A DNA stretch of 64,000 nt from Piscinibacter gummiphilus (GTDB lineage: Bacteria; Pseudomonadota; Gammaproteobacteria; Burkholderiales; Burkholderiaceae_C): positions 2,839,001-2,903,000 of the forward strand of contig NZ_CP136336.1 of NCBI RefSeq assembly GCF_032681285.1, given 5' to 3'. The notes under the pieces were generated by a model. It searched no databases and had not been told where the DNA came from. It saw only the letters and a list, made by a program, of their open reading frames with translations. Every line of letters starts with the position of its first letter. Position 1 is the first letter of the stretch. This document shows, piece after piece, positions 52,548 to 61,708 of this stretch. The position numbers and the translations under genes are program-made.

Positions 52548-52871
52548 ATGGAAGAAAAAGACGTCATCCGCGCCCTCGCCGCCCTCGCCCACGAACTGCG
52601 CCTGAAGGTCTTCCGTGCGCTGGTCGTCGTCGGCCCCGAAGGCCTCACGCCCGGCACCATGGTCGAGAGCCTCGACGTGCCGGCCGCCACGCTGTCGTTC
52701 CACCTCAAGGAGCTGGTCCACGCCGGCCTCGTGAGCCAGGAGCGGCAGGGCCGCAACCTCATCTACCGCGCATCGTTCGGCCACATGACCGACGTGCTGG
52801 CCTACCTCACCGCGAATTGCTGCCAGGGCGAAGCCTGCCTGCCCGAGGCCAGCACCTCTTGCAACTGTTGA
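52548..52871 (+). CDS. arsR: ArsR-family arsenic-responsive repressor
   Basis: A 107-residue winged-helix repressor: LRLKVFRALVVVGPEGLTPGTMVESLDVPAATLSFHLKELVHAGLVSQERQGRNLIYRAS. The C-terminus has vicinal cysteines and another five residues later (NCCQGEAC), then a CNC tail. This matches the C-terminal As(III) site type described for Acidithiobacillus ferrooxidans ArsR rather than the N-terminal CVC of plasmid ArsR. It starts the arsR-arsI-arsC-aqpS-arsO unit and probably represses it through the operator at its start. Confidence 0.9.
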   Translation: MEEKDVIRALAALAHELRLKVFRALVVVGPEGLTPGTMVESLDVPAATLSFHLKELVHAGLVSQERQGRNLIYRASFGHMTDVLAYLTANCCQGEACLPEASTSCNC

Positions 52872-52885
52872 ACCCGGAGATTCCC

Positions 52886-53368
52886 ATGAAGCGATTCCAC
52901 GTCCATGTGCATGTCGAAGATCTCGCACAGAGCATTGCCTTCTATTCGAAGCTGTTCGCCGAGCAGCCCACGCGCAGCGAATCCGACTACGCCAAGTGGA
53001 TGCTCGACGACCCGCGCATCAACTTCGCCATCTCGACGCGCGGTGGCACACCCGGCGTCGACCACCTGGGGTTCCAGACCGACAGCGAAGAGGAACTCGC
53101 AGAACTGAAGGCGCGCGCCGATGCGGCCGACATGCTCATCGCCGACAGCGGTGAAACCACCTGCTGCTACGCCCGGAGCGAAAAGCACTGGGTCACCGAT
53201 CCGCAGGGCGTGGCCTGGGAGCACTTCCACACGCTGGCCGACATCCCGGTCTTCAGCGAGAAGACTGCGTCGCCAGCGGCAGCCGAGCCGAATGCCTGCT
53301 GCACCCCCACCGTGCGCGGCAAGCCGATCGGCATTCCTGTCGCGGCCGACCGTTCATCCTGCTGCTGA
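52886..53368 (+). CDS. arsI: ArsI/CadI-family organoarsenical lyase
   Basis: Fe(II)-dependent vicinal-oxygen-chelate enzyme of the C-As lyase family that demethylates trivalent methylarsenicals. The 160 residues carry the VOC core (KRFHVHVHVEDLAQSIAFYSKLF, then DHLGFQTDSEEEL) with metal-ligand His and Glu (AWEHFHTL), and a vicinal pair ETTCCYARSEK for As(III) binding. An extra CC pair ends the protein. CGGAGA precedes ATG 52886. CadI-type activity is an alternative, but the arsenic operon favours ArsI. Confidence 0.85.
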   Translation: MKRFHVHVHVEDLAQSIAFYSKLFAEQPTRSESDYAKWMLDDPRINFAISTRGGTPGVDHLGFQTDSEEELAELKARADAADMLIADSGETTCCYARSEKHWVTDPQGVAWEHFHTLADIPVFSEKTASPAAAEPNACCTPTVRGKPIGIPVAADRSSCC

Positions 53369-53386
53369 ACACCCGCCGGGACCCAG

Positions 53387-53893
53387 ATGACCACCCACGT
53401 TCTCATCCTGTGCACCCACAACTCGGCCCGCAGCGTCCTGGCCGAAGGCATGCTCAACCACTGGGCGAAGAAGCTCGGCCTGGACGTGCAGGCGCACAGT
53501 GCCGGCAGCGCACCGAGCGGCCGCATCAACCCCTTCGCCATCGAGGCGCTGCAAGCGGCCGGCGTCGACACCCACGGCTACCGCAGCAAGAGCTGGGACG
53601 AGTTCAGCCGTGACGGTGCACCGCCCCTGTCCGTCGTGATCACGGTGTGCGACAGCGCCGCGGCAGAGCAATGCCCGGTGTTCTTCGGCGGCACCGGCGG
53701 CCAGCCGGTCAAGGTGCATTGGGGCTACCCCGACCCGTCGAATGCCGAAGGCGGTGATGAAGGCAAGCGCCGCGCGTTCGAGCTCACGCGCCAGGCAATC
53801 GGCTACCGCATGCTGCAGCTGCTGCAGCTGCCCCTGGGCACGCTGGGCAAGCCCGAGCTGCAACGCGCGCTGGCCGACATCTCGGGCAGCTGA
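53387..53893 (+). CDS. arsC: Arsenate reductase, low-molecular-weight phosphatase type
   Basis: Reduces As(V) to As(III). The 168-residue protein has the phosphatase loop CTHNSARS (C-X5-R) near residue 10, SAGSAPSGRINPFAIEAL and the acid loop WGYPDPSNAEGGDEGKRRAFE. The region after the loop has few cysteines, so the redox partner (thioredoxin or glutathione type) is not decided. It is in the middle of the arsenic operon with gaps of 18 and 2 bases. Confidence 0.9.
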   Translation: MTTHVLILCTHNSARSVLAEGMLNHWAKKLGLDVQAHSAGSAPSGRINPFAIEALQAAGVDTHGYRSKSWDEFSRDGAPPLSVVITVCDSAAAEQCPVFFGGTGGQPVKVHWGYPDPSNAEGGDEGKRRAFELTRQAIGYRMLQLLQLPLGTLGKPELQRALADISGS

Positions 53894-53895
53894 CC

Positions 53896-54567
53896 ATGAG
53901 CCTGCCTCGCAAACTCGCCGCGGAGGCGCTGGGTACGGCGCTGCTGCTCGCCGTCGTCATCGGCTCGGGGATCATGGGCGAGCGCCTGGCCGGCGGCAAC
54001 GTGGCCATCGCGCTGCTCGCCAACACGCTCGCCACCGTGGGCGGCCTCTACGTCCTGATCGAGGTGTTCGGCCCCGTGAGCGGCGCGCACTTCAACCCGG
54101 CCGTGAGCGCCGTGTTGGCCTGGCGCGGGGCGCTGCCGGTCAACGCGCTCGCGCCCTACATCGCCTCGCAACTCGTGGGCGCCGTGCTCGGGGCGTGGCT
54201 GGCCCATGCGATGTTCGACATGACGATCGTGCAGTTCTCGACCAAGCTGCGCACCGGTACCGGCCAGTGGATTGCCGAAGCGGTGGCGACGGCGGGGCTG
54301 GTGCTCGTCATCCTGCGCGCGCCGGCGGGCCGCGGCGCGGCCATGGTCGCGTGCTACATCGGTGCGGCCTACTGGTTCACCGCGTCCACTTCGTTCGCCA
54401 ACCCCGCGGCCGTGTTTGGCCGCATGTTCAGCGACAGCTTCGCCGGCATCGCGCCCACCAGCGCGCCCGGTTTCGTCGTGGCCCAAGGTGCCGGGGCCGC
54501 CCTGGCTGTGCTGATCCACCGGCTGCTCGGTGCCGACGCGCCGAGCCGCGAGGCGGCACCCGTTTAG
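53896..54567 (+). CDS. aqpS: Aquaglyceroporin AqpS-like arsenite channel
   Basis: Major intrinsic protein of 223 residues with six helices and two pore loops, HFNPAVS and FANPAAVF, both with NPA. In Sinorhizobium meliloti, AqpS inside an ars operon lets arsenite made by ArsC leave down its gradient in place of an ArsB pump; the gene order here (arsR-arsI-arsC-aqpS) fits that role. No pump gene is present in the window. It begins two bases after arsC. Confidence 0.87.
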   Translation: MSLPRKLAAEALGTALLLAVVIGSGIMGERLAGGNVAIALLANTLATVGGLYVLIEVFGPVSGAHFNPAVSAVLAWRGALPVNALAPYIASQLVGAVLGAWLAHAMFDMTIVQFSTKLRTGTGQWIAEAVATAGLVLVILRAPAGRGAAMVACYIGAAYWFTASTSFANPAAVFGRMFSDSFAGIAPTSAPGFVVAQGAGAALAVLIHRLLGADAPSREAAPV

Positions 54568-54597
54568 TTGCCAGTCACCACCATGAAGGGAGTTGCC

Positions 54598-55761
54598 ATG
54601 TTGGAACAGGGCGCATACGACGCCATCGTGATCGGCGCCGGCCAGGCCGGCCTCGCCGCGGGCTTTCATCTTCGCCGCGCGGGCCTGCGCTTTCTCATCC
54701 TCGAAGCCGGCGATTCGGCCGGCGGCTCGTGGCGGCACTACTACCGAAGCCTGCGGCTCTTCTCGCCGGCCCGCTACTCGGCCTTGCCAGGCCTGCCCTT
54801 CTCTGGCGACCCGGGTCACTACCCGACCCGCGATGCCACGATCGACTACCTGGCGCGGTACGCCAACACGCATCAGCTTCCGGTGACGACCCACTGCCGG
54901 GTGGATGCGATAGACCGTCGACCCGACGGCCTGTTCGAGGTGCGCACGCTTCGCGGCACCTTCCTCGCGCGCAGCCTCATCGCCGCCTCGGGGTCGTTCC
55001 AGCGGCCACGCCTGCCTTCGTTGCCCGGGCAGCCCGCCTACACCGGCCAGCTCCTGCATTCACTGGCCTACCAGTCGCCCGACGCCTTTGCGGGCCAGCG
55101 GGTGGTCGTCGTCGGCGCAGCGAACTCCGGGGTGCAGATCGCCACGGAACTGGCACAGGTCGCCAAGGTGTGGATCGCGGCGAGACGACCACCGAGTTTC
55201 GTCCCCCAGCGCATGCTGGGGGCCGATGTGCACGCCTGGTGGTCGGCCTTCGGCCTCGACACCGCCGAGATCGGCACCTGGCGGGCAAGCCTCTTCAAGC
55301 GGATGCATTCGAAGACGGGCCCCGCGGTGCTCGACGCGGGGCTCTACCGGGCCGCGGTGGCGTCCGGCCGCCCTGGTGTGCGACCGATGTTCCGCTCGTT
55401 CAGCCCCGACGGCGTGGTCTGGCACGACGGCGAGGCGGAGCCGGTCGACACGGTGATCTTCGCCACGGGCTTCCTGCCGAATCTGCAATACCTGCAGGCG
55501 CTGGGCGCACTCGACCTCCACGGCGTGCCGCTGCAGCGGCGCGGCGCGAGCAGCACCGTCCCGGGCCTCTACTACGTGGGTTTGTCTTACCAGCGGACCT
55601 ACGCCTCGGCCACGCTGCGCGGCGTGGGGCCAGACGCAGAAATCGTCGTGAGGCAACTGCAGCGCCACTTGGGGCAGACGCAGGCAAGTCGGCACGCAAA
55701 GCCGGGCGCCCGCCCACCGCTTGGGACCGCGCCGCGGTCGACGGCGCCCTGCTGTCCTTGA
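54598..55761 (+). CDS. arsO: ArsO-type flavin monooxygenase
   Basis: FAD- and NADPH-dependent monooxygenase often linked to arsenic operons. From ATG 54598 (387 residues, AAGGGAG upstream) it has GAGQAGLAAGFHLRR for FAD, GGSWRHYYRSLRLFSPARYSALPG, VVVGAANSGVQIATEL for NADPH and FATGFLPN near the C-terminal part. A conserved function in arsenic resistance is reported for the family but its substrate is not settled. It is the last gene of the unit. The tail ends in CCP. Confidence 0.8.
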   Translation: MLEQGAYDAIVIGAGQAGLAAGFHLRRAGLRFLILEAGDSAGGSWRHYYRSLRLFSPARYSALPGLPFSGDPGHYPTRDATIDYLARYANTHQLPVTTHCRVDAIDRRPDGLFEVRTLRGTFLARSLIAASGSFQRPRLPSLPGQPAYTGQLLHSLAYQSPDAFAGQRVVVVGAANSGVQIATELAQVAKVWIAARRPPSFVPQRMLGADVHAWWSAFGLDTAEIGTWRASLFKRMHSKTGPAVLDAGLYRAAVASGRPGVRPMFRSFSPDGVVWHDGEAEPVDTVIFATGFLPNLQYLQALGALDLHGVPLQRRGASSTVPGLYYVGLSYQRTYASATLRGVGPDAEIVVRQLQRHLGQTQASRHAKPGARPPLGTAPRSTAPCCP

Positions 55762-55890
55762 CGCTTCAGGAAGACACCGCCGCAATCGCCGCAGCGAAGC
55801 GGCGCTGTCCTACTCTGCCTCATCCCCAGCGCCGACAGCCGTGCCGGCTCGGGCTCTCTATCGTGTGCCCGTCCTCCCGCCGAGGCCGGC

Positions 55891-56103
55891 ATGCACCCCC
55901 AAACCGCCAGCACCAAGCCAACGAACGCTCTCCAGATCTGCACGGCATGCGGCCACCGCTACCTGCCGATGTCGACGCTCGCGTCCAGCGTGTGTGACCG
56001 ATGCCAGGTGCGCGAATTCGAGGAGGAACTCGCGCTGGAAATCCGCCGCGCCACCTCGCAGATGCCGCCGCGTCTGCCCATGGCTGACGGTCCACGCGCC
56101 TGA
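55891..56103 (+). CDS. Small zinc-ribbon protein
   Basis: A 70-residue protein with two CxxC knuckles, CTACGHRYLP and CDRCQ, 16 residues apart, forming a probable zinc ribbon, followed by an acidic helix (REFEEELALEIRRA). GAGG precedes the ATG. It stands between the arsenic unit and an MFS gene and matches no named family recognised here. Roles in metal binding or transcription are both open. Confidence 0.55.
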   Translation: MHPQTASTKPTNALQICTACGHRYLPMSTLASSVCDRCQVREFEEELALEIRRATSQMPPRLPMADGPRA

Positions 56104-56166
56104 ACACGGCGCACACCAGCCGGGGCGGCGCCCCGATGCTTGCCTTCCGTGCGGCACACTGGCTCG

Positions 56167-57345
56167 ATGTCCACCGCCAGCGTTCGCACCATCCTTCCCC
56201 TTGCCGTCATCACCTGCACCAGCATGCTGGCGATGGATCTCTACCTGCCGGCCGTGCCCACCATGCAGCGCGGCCTCGGCCTCAGCGTGGCGCAAGGCCA
56301 GGCGACGGTCGCCGTCTTCCTGGCCGGGCTCGCCGCGTCGCAACTGGTGTGGGGCGAGGCACTGCATCGCTTCGGCCCTCGCGCCTGCGTGAAGGCGGGC
56401 TTGTGGGTGCTGATCGCGGCCAGCTTCGGCTGCGCGCTGGCGCCTGAGCTGTGGTCGCTGCTCGCGATGCGACTGCTGCAAGGCATCGCGGCGGGGGCGT
56501 CGACCGTGGTGTCGCCGACAGTCATCCGCGCCACCCTGCCCGACAAGGACGGCGTGCGGGGCATGGCGGCGATCTCGATGATCGAGGCCATCATCCCTGC
56601 GGCCGGCCCGGTGCTCGGGACGGCCTTGCTGCTGGTGACCGACTGGCGCTCGACCTTCGCGATCATCGGCGCGGTGGCCCTGCTGTCGATGCCATTCGCG
56701 CTCAATGCCACGCCGCGCCAATTGCCGCACCACGACGACAGCGCGCCGAGCGGCTATCTCGCCTTGCTGGGCAACGCGCGCTACCTGCGCCTGGCCTTGT
56801 CGCATTCGCTGTGTTTCGCTGCCCTGCTCTGCTTCGTGGGCAGCGGGCCGCAGGTGCTGCAGGCGGTGATGCAGTGGGGCGACGGCGCATTTGCCACCGC
56901 GCAGGTGTGCGGGGTGGCGGCCTTCATCGCGGTGGCCAGCCAGTCGGGCCGCATCAGTGCGCGGCTCGGGCCGGTGCGCGCGGTGCGCGCCGGGGCCGTG
57001 GTGCACGTGCTCCTGTGTGCCGGCTTCTGGTGGGCGTGGCAAGACGGCCCGCTCACCTTTGGCTGGGTGCTGGCGTTCTGGATGGTCTTCTGCGGCACGC
57101 TGGGCGCGCGCGGGCCGGCGGCGTTCAGCGAGGCGCTGCGCGTGCCGATGGTGCAGATGGGGCGCGCGTCAGCGCTGATGGTGCTGATGCTGCTCGTGAG
57201 CAGCGCCGCCGCCACGCAGGGCGTCGCGCCATTCCTTCAGCAGGCCGGGCTCGAAGCGGTGTTGGTGACGATGCTCGCGCTCTCGGCGGCGAGCCTGCTG
57301 CTGCTCTTGAAGCTGCCGGCCGCCGCGCCCGCGGCTAACGCATGA
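56167..57345 (+). CDS. MFS exporter of the Bcr/CflA (DHA1) type
   Basis: A 392-residue transporter with twelve helices. The N-terminal AVITCTSMLAMDLYLPAVPTMQRGLGLS is the Bcr/CflA motif, and MRLLQGIAAGASTVVSPTVIRATLPDK covers motif C-like sequence. Such proteins pump drugs or metabolites out with protons. Nothing nearby fixes a substrate. Its last 11 bases overlap the convergent DUF1501 gene. Confidence 0.87.
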   Translation: MSTASVRTILPLAVITCTSMLAMDLYLPAVPTMQRGLGLSVAQGQATVAVFLAGLAASQLVWGEALHRFGPRACVKAGLWVLIAASFGCALAPELWSLLAMRLLQGIAAGASTVVSPTVIRATLPDKDGVRGMAAISMIEAIIPAAGPVLGTALLLVTDWRSTFAIIGAVALLSMPFALNATPRQLPHHDDSAPSGYLALLGNARYLRLALSHSLCFAALLCFVGSGPQVLQAVMQWGDGAFATAQVCGVAAFIAVASQSGRISARLGPVRAVRAGAVVHVLLCAGFWWAWQDGPLTFGWVLAFWMVFCGTLGARGPAAFSEALRVPMVQMGRASALMVLMLLVSSAAATQGVAPFLQQAGLEAVLVTMLALSAASLLLLLKLPAAAPAANA

Positions 57346-58876
57346 AGCCGAGGCTGCGCTCGCTGAAGTGGCGCAGTCCGGGGAACACCATCGAGGTTTC
57401 GGTCTCGCTCAGGCCGAACCAGCGTGCGAGCGTGGCGCCGATCTGATCGACCGAGGTGCCGGGGATCAGCACGCCGTTGCCCACCTGGTCGGGGCTGCTG
57501 TCGAAGGCGTTGCTGTTGGCGTTGCGCATGCCGAGCACCGGGAAGCGTCCGTACAGGTCGCCACCTTTCACCGCGCCACCGAGCACGAAGTGGTGCGCAC
57601 CCCAGCCATGGTCGGTGCCATCGCCATTGCTCGTGAAGCTGCGGCCGAAGTCCGACGCGGTGAAGGTTGTCACGCAGTCTCGCAGGCCCATCGCGCCGAC
57701 GGTGGTGTCGAAATAGCGCAGCCCATGGGCCAGCATCGCGTAGAGGTTGGCGTGGGCACGGTTCTGGTTGTCGTGGGTGTCGAAGCCGCCGAGGCTCACG
57801 AAGAAGATCTGGCGCTTGGCCTGGATGCCGGCCGAGCCGCTCGCGTCGATCATGCGGGCGACCGTCTGCAGCTGCAGGGCCAGGTTGTTGACCGTCTTGG
57901 CGCCGGTGAGCGGGTGCTCGTAGAGCAGCTTCGGGTCGGGGCTCACGCCGGGCGTGCCGAAGAGCGGGTCGCTCGCGTCCTTCATCGCGAGGCGCAGGAT
58001 TTCCTCTGCCTCGATCGAGCGGTTGTTGATGTCGGCGATGTCGCGCTCCAGCGGGTGCGTGCCGCGGGTGCTGCGCACGATGCGGCGCAGCGCCTCGCCC
58101 ACGCCGAGCTGGCCGTAGATGGCGTTGGTGGTGCCAGACGTCGCCATGCGGATGGCGCCACTCGTGCTCACCTGGTACTGGCGCACACGCTCGCCCGAGA
58201 GCCACACCGCGTTGCCCGAGGTCGAGATCGAGGTGAAGACGGCGCGGCCGTTCTGCGCGGCCAGGAGATCCGCCATCAGGCCGCCCCAGCCCTTCGTCGC
58301 CCCTTCGGGCTGGAACGACTGCCACATGTTGGCCTGGTCGTTGTGCGAGAAGAGGTGCGCGGGCTTGGGGTGCAGGCTGTTGGCGTATTGCGCCTTGGTG
58401 GTGGGCACGACCAGCGGCCCGGCATTCGGCACGATGGCCAGGCGCTTGTCATCGTTGAAGAGCGATTGCAGCGCGCCCAGCATCGGGTGCAGCGCAAAGC
58501 TGCGGCCTTGCGGATTCGCCGGCAGCAAGGGCAGCACGCCGCCCAGCCGCGCGGGCGAGCCGGCCGCCGCACTCGCCAGCGGCGCGGTGCCGGGCGCGAG
58601 CAGCGCGATGGAGTCGGGCAATTGGTTGCGCACCGAGGTGTAGGCCGCCCATGAGGCCGCGTCGGTGGGCAGCACCATGTTCATCGAGTCGTTGCCGCCG
58701 TGCAGGAAGAGGCACACCAGCGCCTTGTAGTCGCTCGCCGTCTGCGCGGCAGCCGAGCTCATGGCCGAGAGGTTGAGCGCGAACGGTGCCGCGGCGCCCA
58801 GGCCCGCGAGTGCGGCGGCCTGGCGCAGGAAGAGGCGGCGTGCGCCGTCGTGCTTGAACTGGGGGCCGTTCGTCAT
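57335..58876 (-). CDS. DUF1501 protein with Tat-like signal
   Basis: A 513-residue exported protein. The N-terminus has a twin-arginine motif (RRLFLRQAAALAGLG) and cleavage near AAAQ. DUF1501 features are KALVCLFLHGGNDSMNMVLP, LSGERVRQYQVS, VSLGGFDTHDNQ and TASDFGRSFTSNGDGTDHGWGAHH, an alkaline-phosphatase/sulfatase-like fold with possible metal ligands. It overlaps the DUF1800 gene by four bases and is always expected with it. Molecular function is not established. Confidence 0.85.
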   Translation of the reverse strand: MTNGPQFKHDGARRLFLRQAAALAGLGAAAPFALNLSAMSSAAAQTASDYKALVCLFLHGGNDSMNMVLPTDAASWAAYTSVRNQLPDSIALLAPGTAPLASAAAGSPARLGGVLPLLPANPQGRSFALHPMLGALQSLFNDDKRLAIVPNAGPLVVPTTKAQYANSLHPKPAHLFSHNDQANMWQSFQPEGATKGWGGLMADLLAAQNGRAVFTSISTSGNAVWLSGERVRQYQVSTSGAIRMATSGTTNAIYGQLGVGEALRRIVRSTRGTHPLERDIADINNRSIEAEEILRLAMKDASDPLFGTPGVSPDPKLLYEHPLTGAKTVNNLALQLQTVARMIDASGSAGIQAKRQIFFVSLGGFDTHDNQNRAHANLYAMLAHGLRYFDTTVGAMGLRDCVTTFTASDFGRSFTSNGDGTDHGWGAHHFVLGGAVKGGDLYGRFPVLGMRNANSNAFDSSPDQVGNGVLIPGTSVDQIGATLARWFGLSETETSMVFPGLRHFSERSLGFMR

Positions 58877-60672
58877 TTCTGCACCTGGTATTCGGGCGAG
58901 GCGAGCGTGAGCAGCACGGCGGAGGTCACGCGCACTTTCTTGCCGAGGTCGATCGCGGCCTGGCTGTGGGTCTGGATGGGCACGCTCGCCACCGCCGCCA
59001 CGATCTCGGCCTTGAGGGCGGCGGGCATGCTGCCGCCCATGAGCTTGGCGTCGAGGCGGTCGACGAGTTCGGCAGGCCGGTCGGCCACGGCGAGTTCGCC
59101 GCGGTAGTCGGCCTGCACGTCGGCGCGGTTGAAGGGCGCGCCGTTCACCACGCCCACGCCGCTGAAGACCACGCTGCGCAGGTAGTTCACGTAGCCCGCC
59201 GCACTCGTCTCGTGGGCGATCTGCAATTCGGGCGCCACGAGGCCGACGCTGGCCGTCGCCGAGCCGGGCGGCACGTAGCCCGGCCGGTAGAAGTTGAAGA
59301 CCGAAGGCGAGCGCAGCACCGACTGGCCGAGCTTGCTGCCCGGGTCGTCGGTGTTGCCGATGCGCCAGTGTCCGCCGTCCGAGGTGGCGTTGAAGGCGCG
59401 GTAGTAGGCCGTCATGCGCAGCAGCGGCTCGCGCACCTTGCCGACCGTGGCACTCGGTGTGCGCGCCTCGGCGTGCAGCAGCAGCGCCTTCACCACCGCC
59501 TTGAGATCGCCGCCGGTGGCGGTGAACACCTGGGCCACGTCGCGCACGTAGGCCGGGCTCGGGTTGCTGGTGACGAGGCGCTGGATCAACTGCCGAGAAA
59601 TGAAAGGCGCCACGTTGGGGTGCGAGGCCAGCGTGTCGAGCGCGATGCGCAGGCTGGTCTCGCCATCGGTGTTGGGCGGCACCACCGCGCCGAGAAATCG
59701 TTTCTCTTCGGGTGCGTGCATCCCGGGGTACAGGATCATCGGTTTCATCGAGCGCTCGGGGTCGCTGCGCGACGTGCCGTTCACGCTCACCGAGCCGGTG
59801 GAGAAACAAGTGGCATTGGTGACGGTGGGCGCCACCGGGCAGGCCCAGCTCCAGCCGGTGAACACGCGCGCGAGGCCGGTGATGTCGGCCGGGCCGTAGG
59901 TCTCGATGGGTTGGCCGTCGGCGAGCTGCTGCGTGCCGTCGGGGTTCAGCCGGTACAGGCCAATGCTGAAGAGCTGCATCACTTCGCGGGCGAAGTTCTC
60001 GTCGGGCACGCGGCCGGTGCGGGTGTCGGCCTTGCGGTTGCCGAGTGAGCTCAGGTAGCGGCCCATCATCGGGTGCAGCGCCACGCCTTCGAGCAGGTCG
60101 CGGTAGCGCCCGCTGCCGCGCGCGGCCAGCATGTCGAGGTAGTGGGCCACGGCGCGCGGCTCGTTGCCGACGAAGGTGTCCTGCATCGAGATCACGAAGA
60201 TCTCCGACAGCGCCAACGCCACGCGCTGGCGCAGCTGGTCGTCGCCGGTCACGGCGGTGCGCCAGAAGGAGTTGAAGACGCCGTCCTGCCCGGCCCAGGC
60301 ACTCGGGTTCACGGTGCGCAACTGGGCGGTGAGCGCGTCCCAGTTCGCCACGTGCGAGCTGGCGGGCACGGCGAACTGCTCGTCGATCCAGCCGGCGTAG
60401 CCGAGTGCCCGCACGCGCGCGACCGAAGCCTCGTCGGGGCCGAAGCTCGCCTGCGTGAGGAAGCGGGCAGCGGCGGGCCGGTCGGGTGCGCTCTCAGGTT
60501 CCGGTGTGGGCGGTGTGGGTGGTGTGGGCGCCGGAGCAGGTGGTGCGCCGGGCGAAGGTTCGGGCGAAGGGCCAGGCCCCACGGTCTCGACGGGCGCGCT
60601 GCCGCCACCGCCTCCGCTGCCACCGCATGCGGCAAGCGCCGCGGCCAGCATCGCCATCGTCGTGATGCGCAT
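58873..60672 (-). CDS. DUF1800 lipoprotein
   Basis: A 599-residue exported protein, partner of the DUF1501 protein. From ATG 60672 the signal ends in the lipobox LAAC (about residue 16), then a Gly/Pro-rich tether of about 50 residues and the DUF1800 domain: AARFLTQASFGPDEASVARVRALGYAGWIDEQF, DENFAREVMQLFSIGLYRLNPDG and SPSVFNFYRPGYVPPG. GTG at 60675 is an alternative start. Such pairs occur in many environmental bacteria with unknown function. Confidence 0.85.
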   Translation of the reverse strand: MRITTMAMLAAALAACGGSGGGGGSAPVETVGPGPSPEPSPGAPPAPAPTPPTPPTPEPESAPDRPAAARFLTQASFGPDEASVARVRALGYAGWIDEQFAVPASSHVANWDALTAQLRTVNPSAWAGQDGVFNSFWRTAVTGDDQLRQRVALALSEIFVISMQDTFVGNEPRAVAHYLDMLAARGSGRYRDLLEGVALHPMMGRYLSSLGNRKADTRTGRVPDENFAREVMQLFSIGLYRLNPDGTQQLADGQPIETYGPADITGLARVFTGWSWACPVAPTVTNATCFSTGSVSVNGTSRSDPERSMKPMILYPGMHAPEEKRFLGAVVPPNTDGETSLRIALDTLASHPNVAPFISRQLIQRLVTSNPSPAYVRDVAQVFTATGGDLKAVVKALLLHAEARTPSATVGKVREPLLRMTAYYRAFNATSDGGHWRIGNTDDPGSKLGQSVLRSPSVFNFYRPGYVPPGSATASVGLVAPELQIAHETSAAGYVNYLRSVVFSGVGVVNGAPFNRADVQADYRGELAVADRPAELVDRLDAKLMGGSMPAALKAEIVAAVASVPIQTHSQAAIDLGKKVRVTSAVLLTLASPEYQVQK

Positions 60673-60940
60673 CACGCGCGCGCCGTATCCCCAGCGCAGG
60701 GCTTGCGCTTCGTTCGTCAACAAATCCGTCACCGTCGAGAAAAACTGCCTGGAACCTGCACGACGGGCGCGTGTCGACGCTTCTCTTGTGCCACCGCGGA
60801 TTGTTCTCGCCGTCTCGCGCTGCGTCAGGCGCAGCAAGGGGGTGTAGACCGCGCTTTTCAGGCGATTCCTTGTCAGGGATCAAGGCTCGCGCCGACCGCC
60901 TCCAGATACTGGCCGCATCGAGTCGCCACGCGAGGCCGCC

Positions 60941-61585
60941 ATGCATGCCACCCTCCAGATCATCCGCAGCGAGCACCAGGCGCTCACTGCCATGCTGCGC
61001 ACCATCCGCCTGTTGCTGTCGGAGCACCGCCGCCGCAACACGTTGCCCGACTTCTCGGTGCTGCGCGCGATGCTCTTCTACGTCGACGAGTTCCCGGAGA
61101 AGCTGCACCACACCAAGGAAAGCACCCTGCTCTTCCCCAAGCTGCGCGGCCAGGGCAGCGAAGCCGAAGCGGTGCTCGACAAGCTCGACGCCGACCACGC
61201 GCGCGGCGAAGCGGCCATCCGCAAGCTCGAGCATGAGCTGCTCGGCTTCGAGATGATGGGCGCCACCGAGCAGGGCCCGCGCCGCCGCGAGCGCTTCGAG
61301 CGGGCAATGGAGGAGTACATCGATTTCTACCTCGGCCACATGCATGTGGAAGAAAGCTTCGTGCTGCCGCTGGCCGAGCGCGTGTTGAGCGAAACCGAGT
61401 GGCGCGAACTCGACGATGCCTTCAGGCTCAACCGTGACCCGATCGCCAACTACGACGCCGACGGCCCGTACCGTGCGGTTTTCCAGAAGGTGCTCATGCA
61501 CCTGCCGGCGCCGCTCGGGCTCGGGCCTTCGTTCGAAGCGCGCAGCAGCGACGTGCAGCAATCACCGGCTCTTGTACGCACTTAG
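60941..61585 (+). CDS. Hemerythrin-domain protein
   Basis: A 214-residue four-helix protein with diiron ligands spaced as in hemerythrins: an early His (IRSEHQAL), HHTKESTLLFP, DADHARGEAAI and HMHVEESFVLPLAE. Such cytosolic proteins bind oxygen, nitric oxide or sense iron/redox state. No fused signalling domain is present. It is divergent from the DUF1800 gene; no operon partner is seen. Confidence 0.85.
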   Translation: MHATLQIIRSEHQALTAMLRTIRLLLSEHRRRNTLPDFSVLRAMLFYVDEFPEKLHHTKESTLLFPKLRGQGSEAEAVLDKLDADHARGEAAIRKLEHELLGFEMMGATEQGPRRRERFERAMEEYIDFYLGHMHVEESFVLPLAERVLSETEWRELDDAFRLNRDPIANYDADGPYRAVFQKVLMHLPAPLGLGPSFEARSSDVQQSPALVRT

Positions 61586-61708
61586 CGAGGGTTGGCGCGC
61601 AGTGCAGCACCGGCGATCCGCATTCACCCTTGAATGAGAGTTAGCCAGTAGAGACAGCTCCGACCTCCCACCTAGACTGGTTGTCGTTGTGGGAGGAGGA
61701 ACCTGTTC

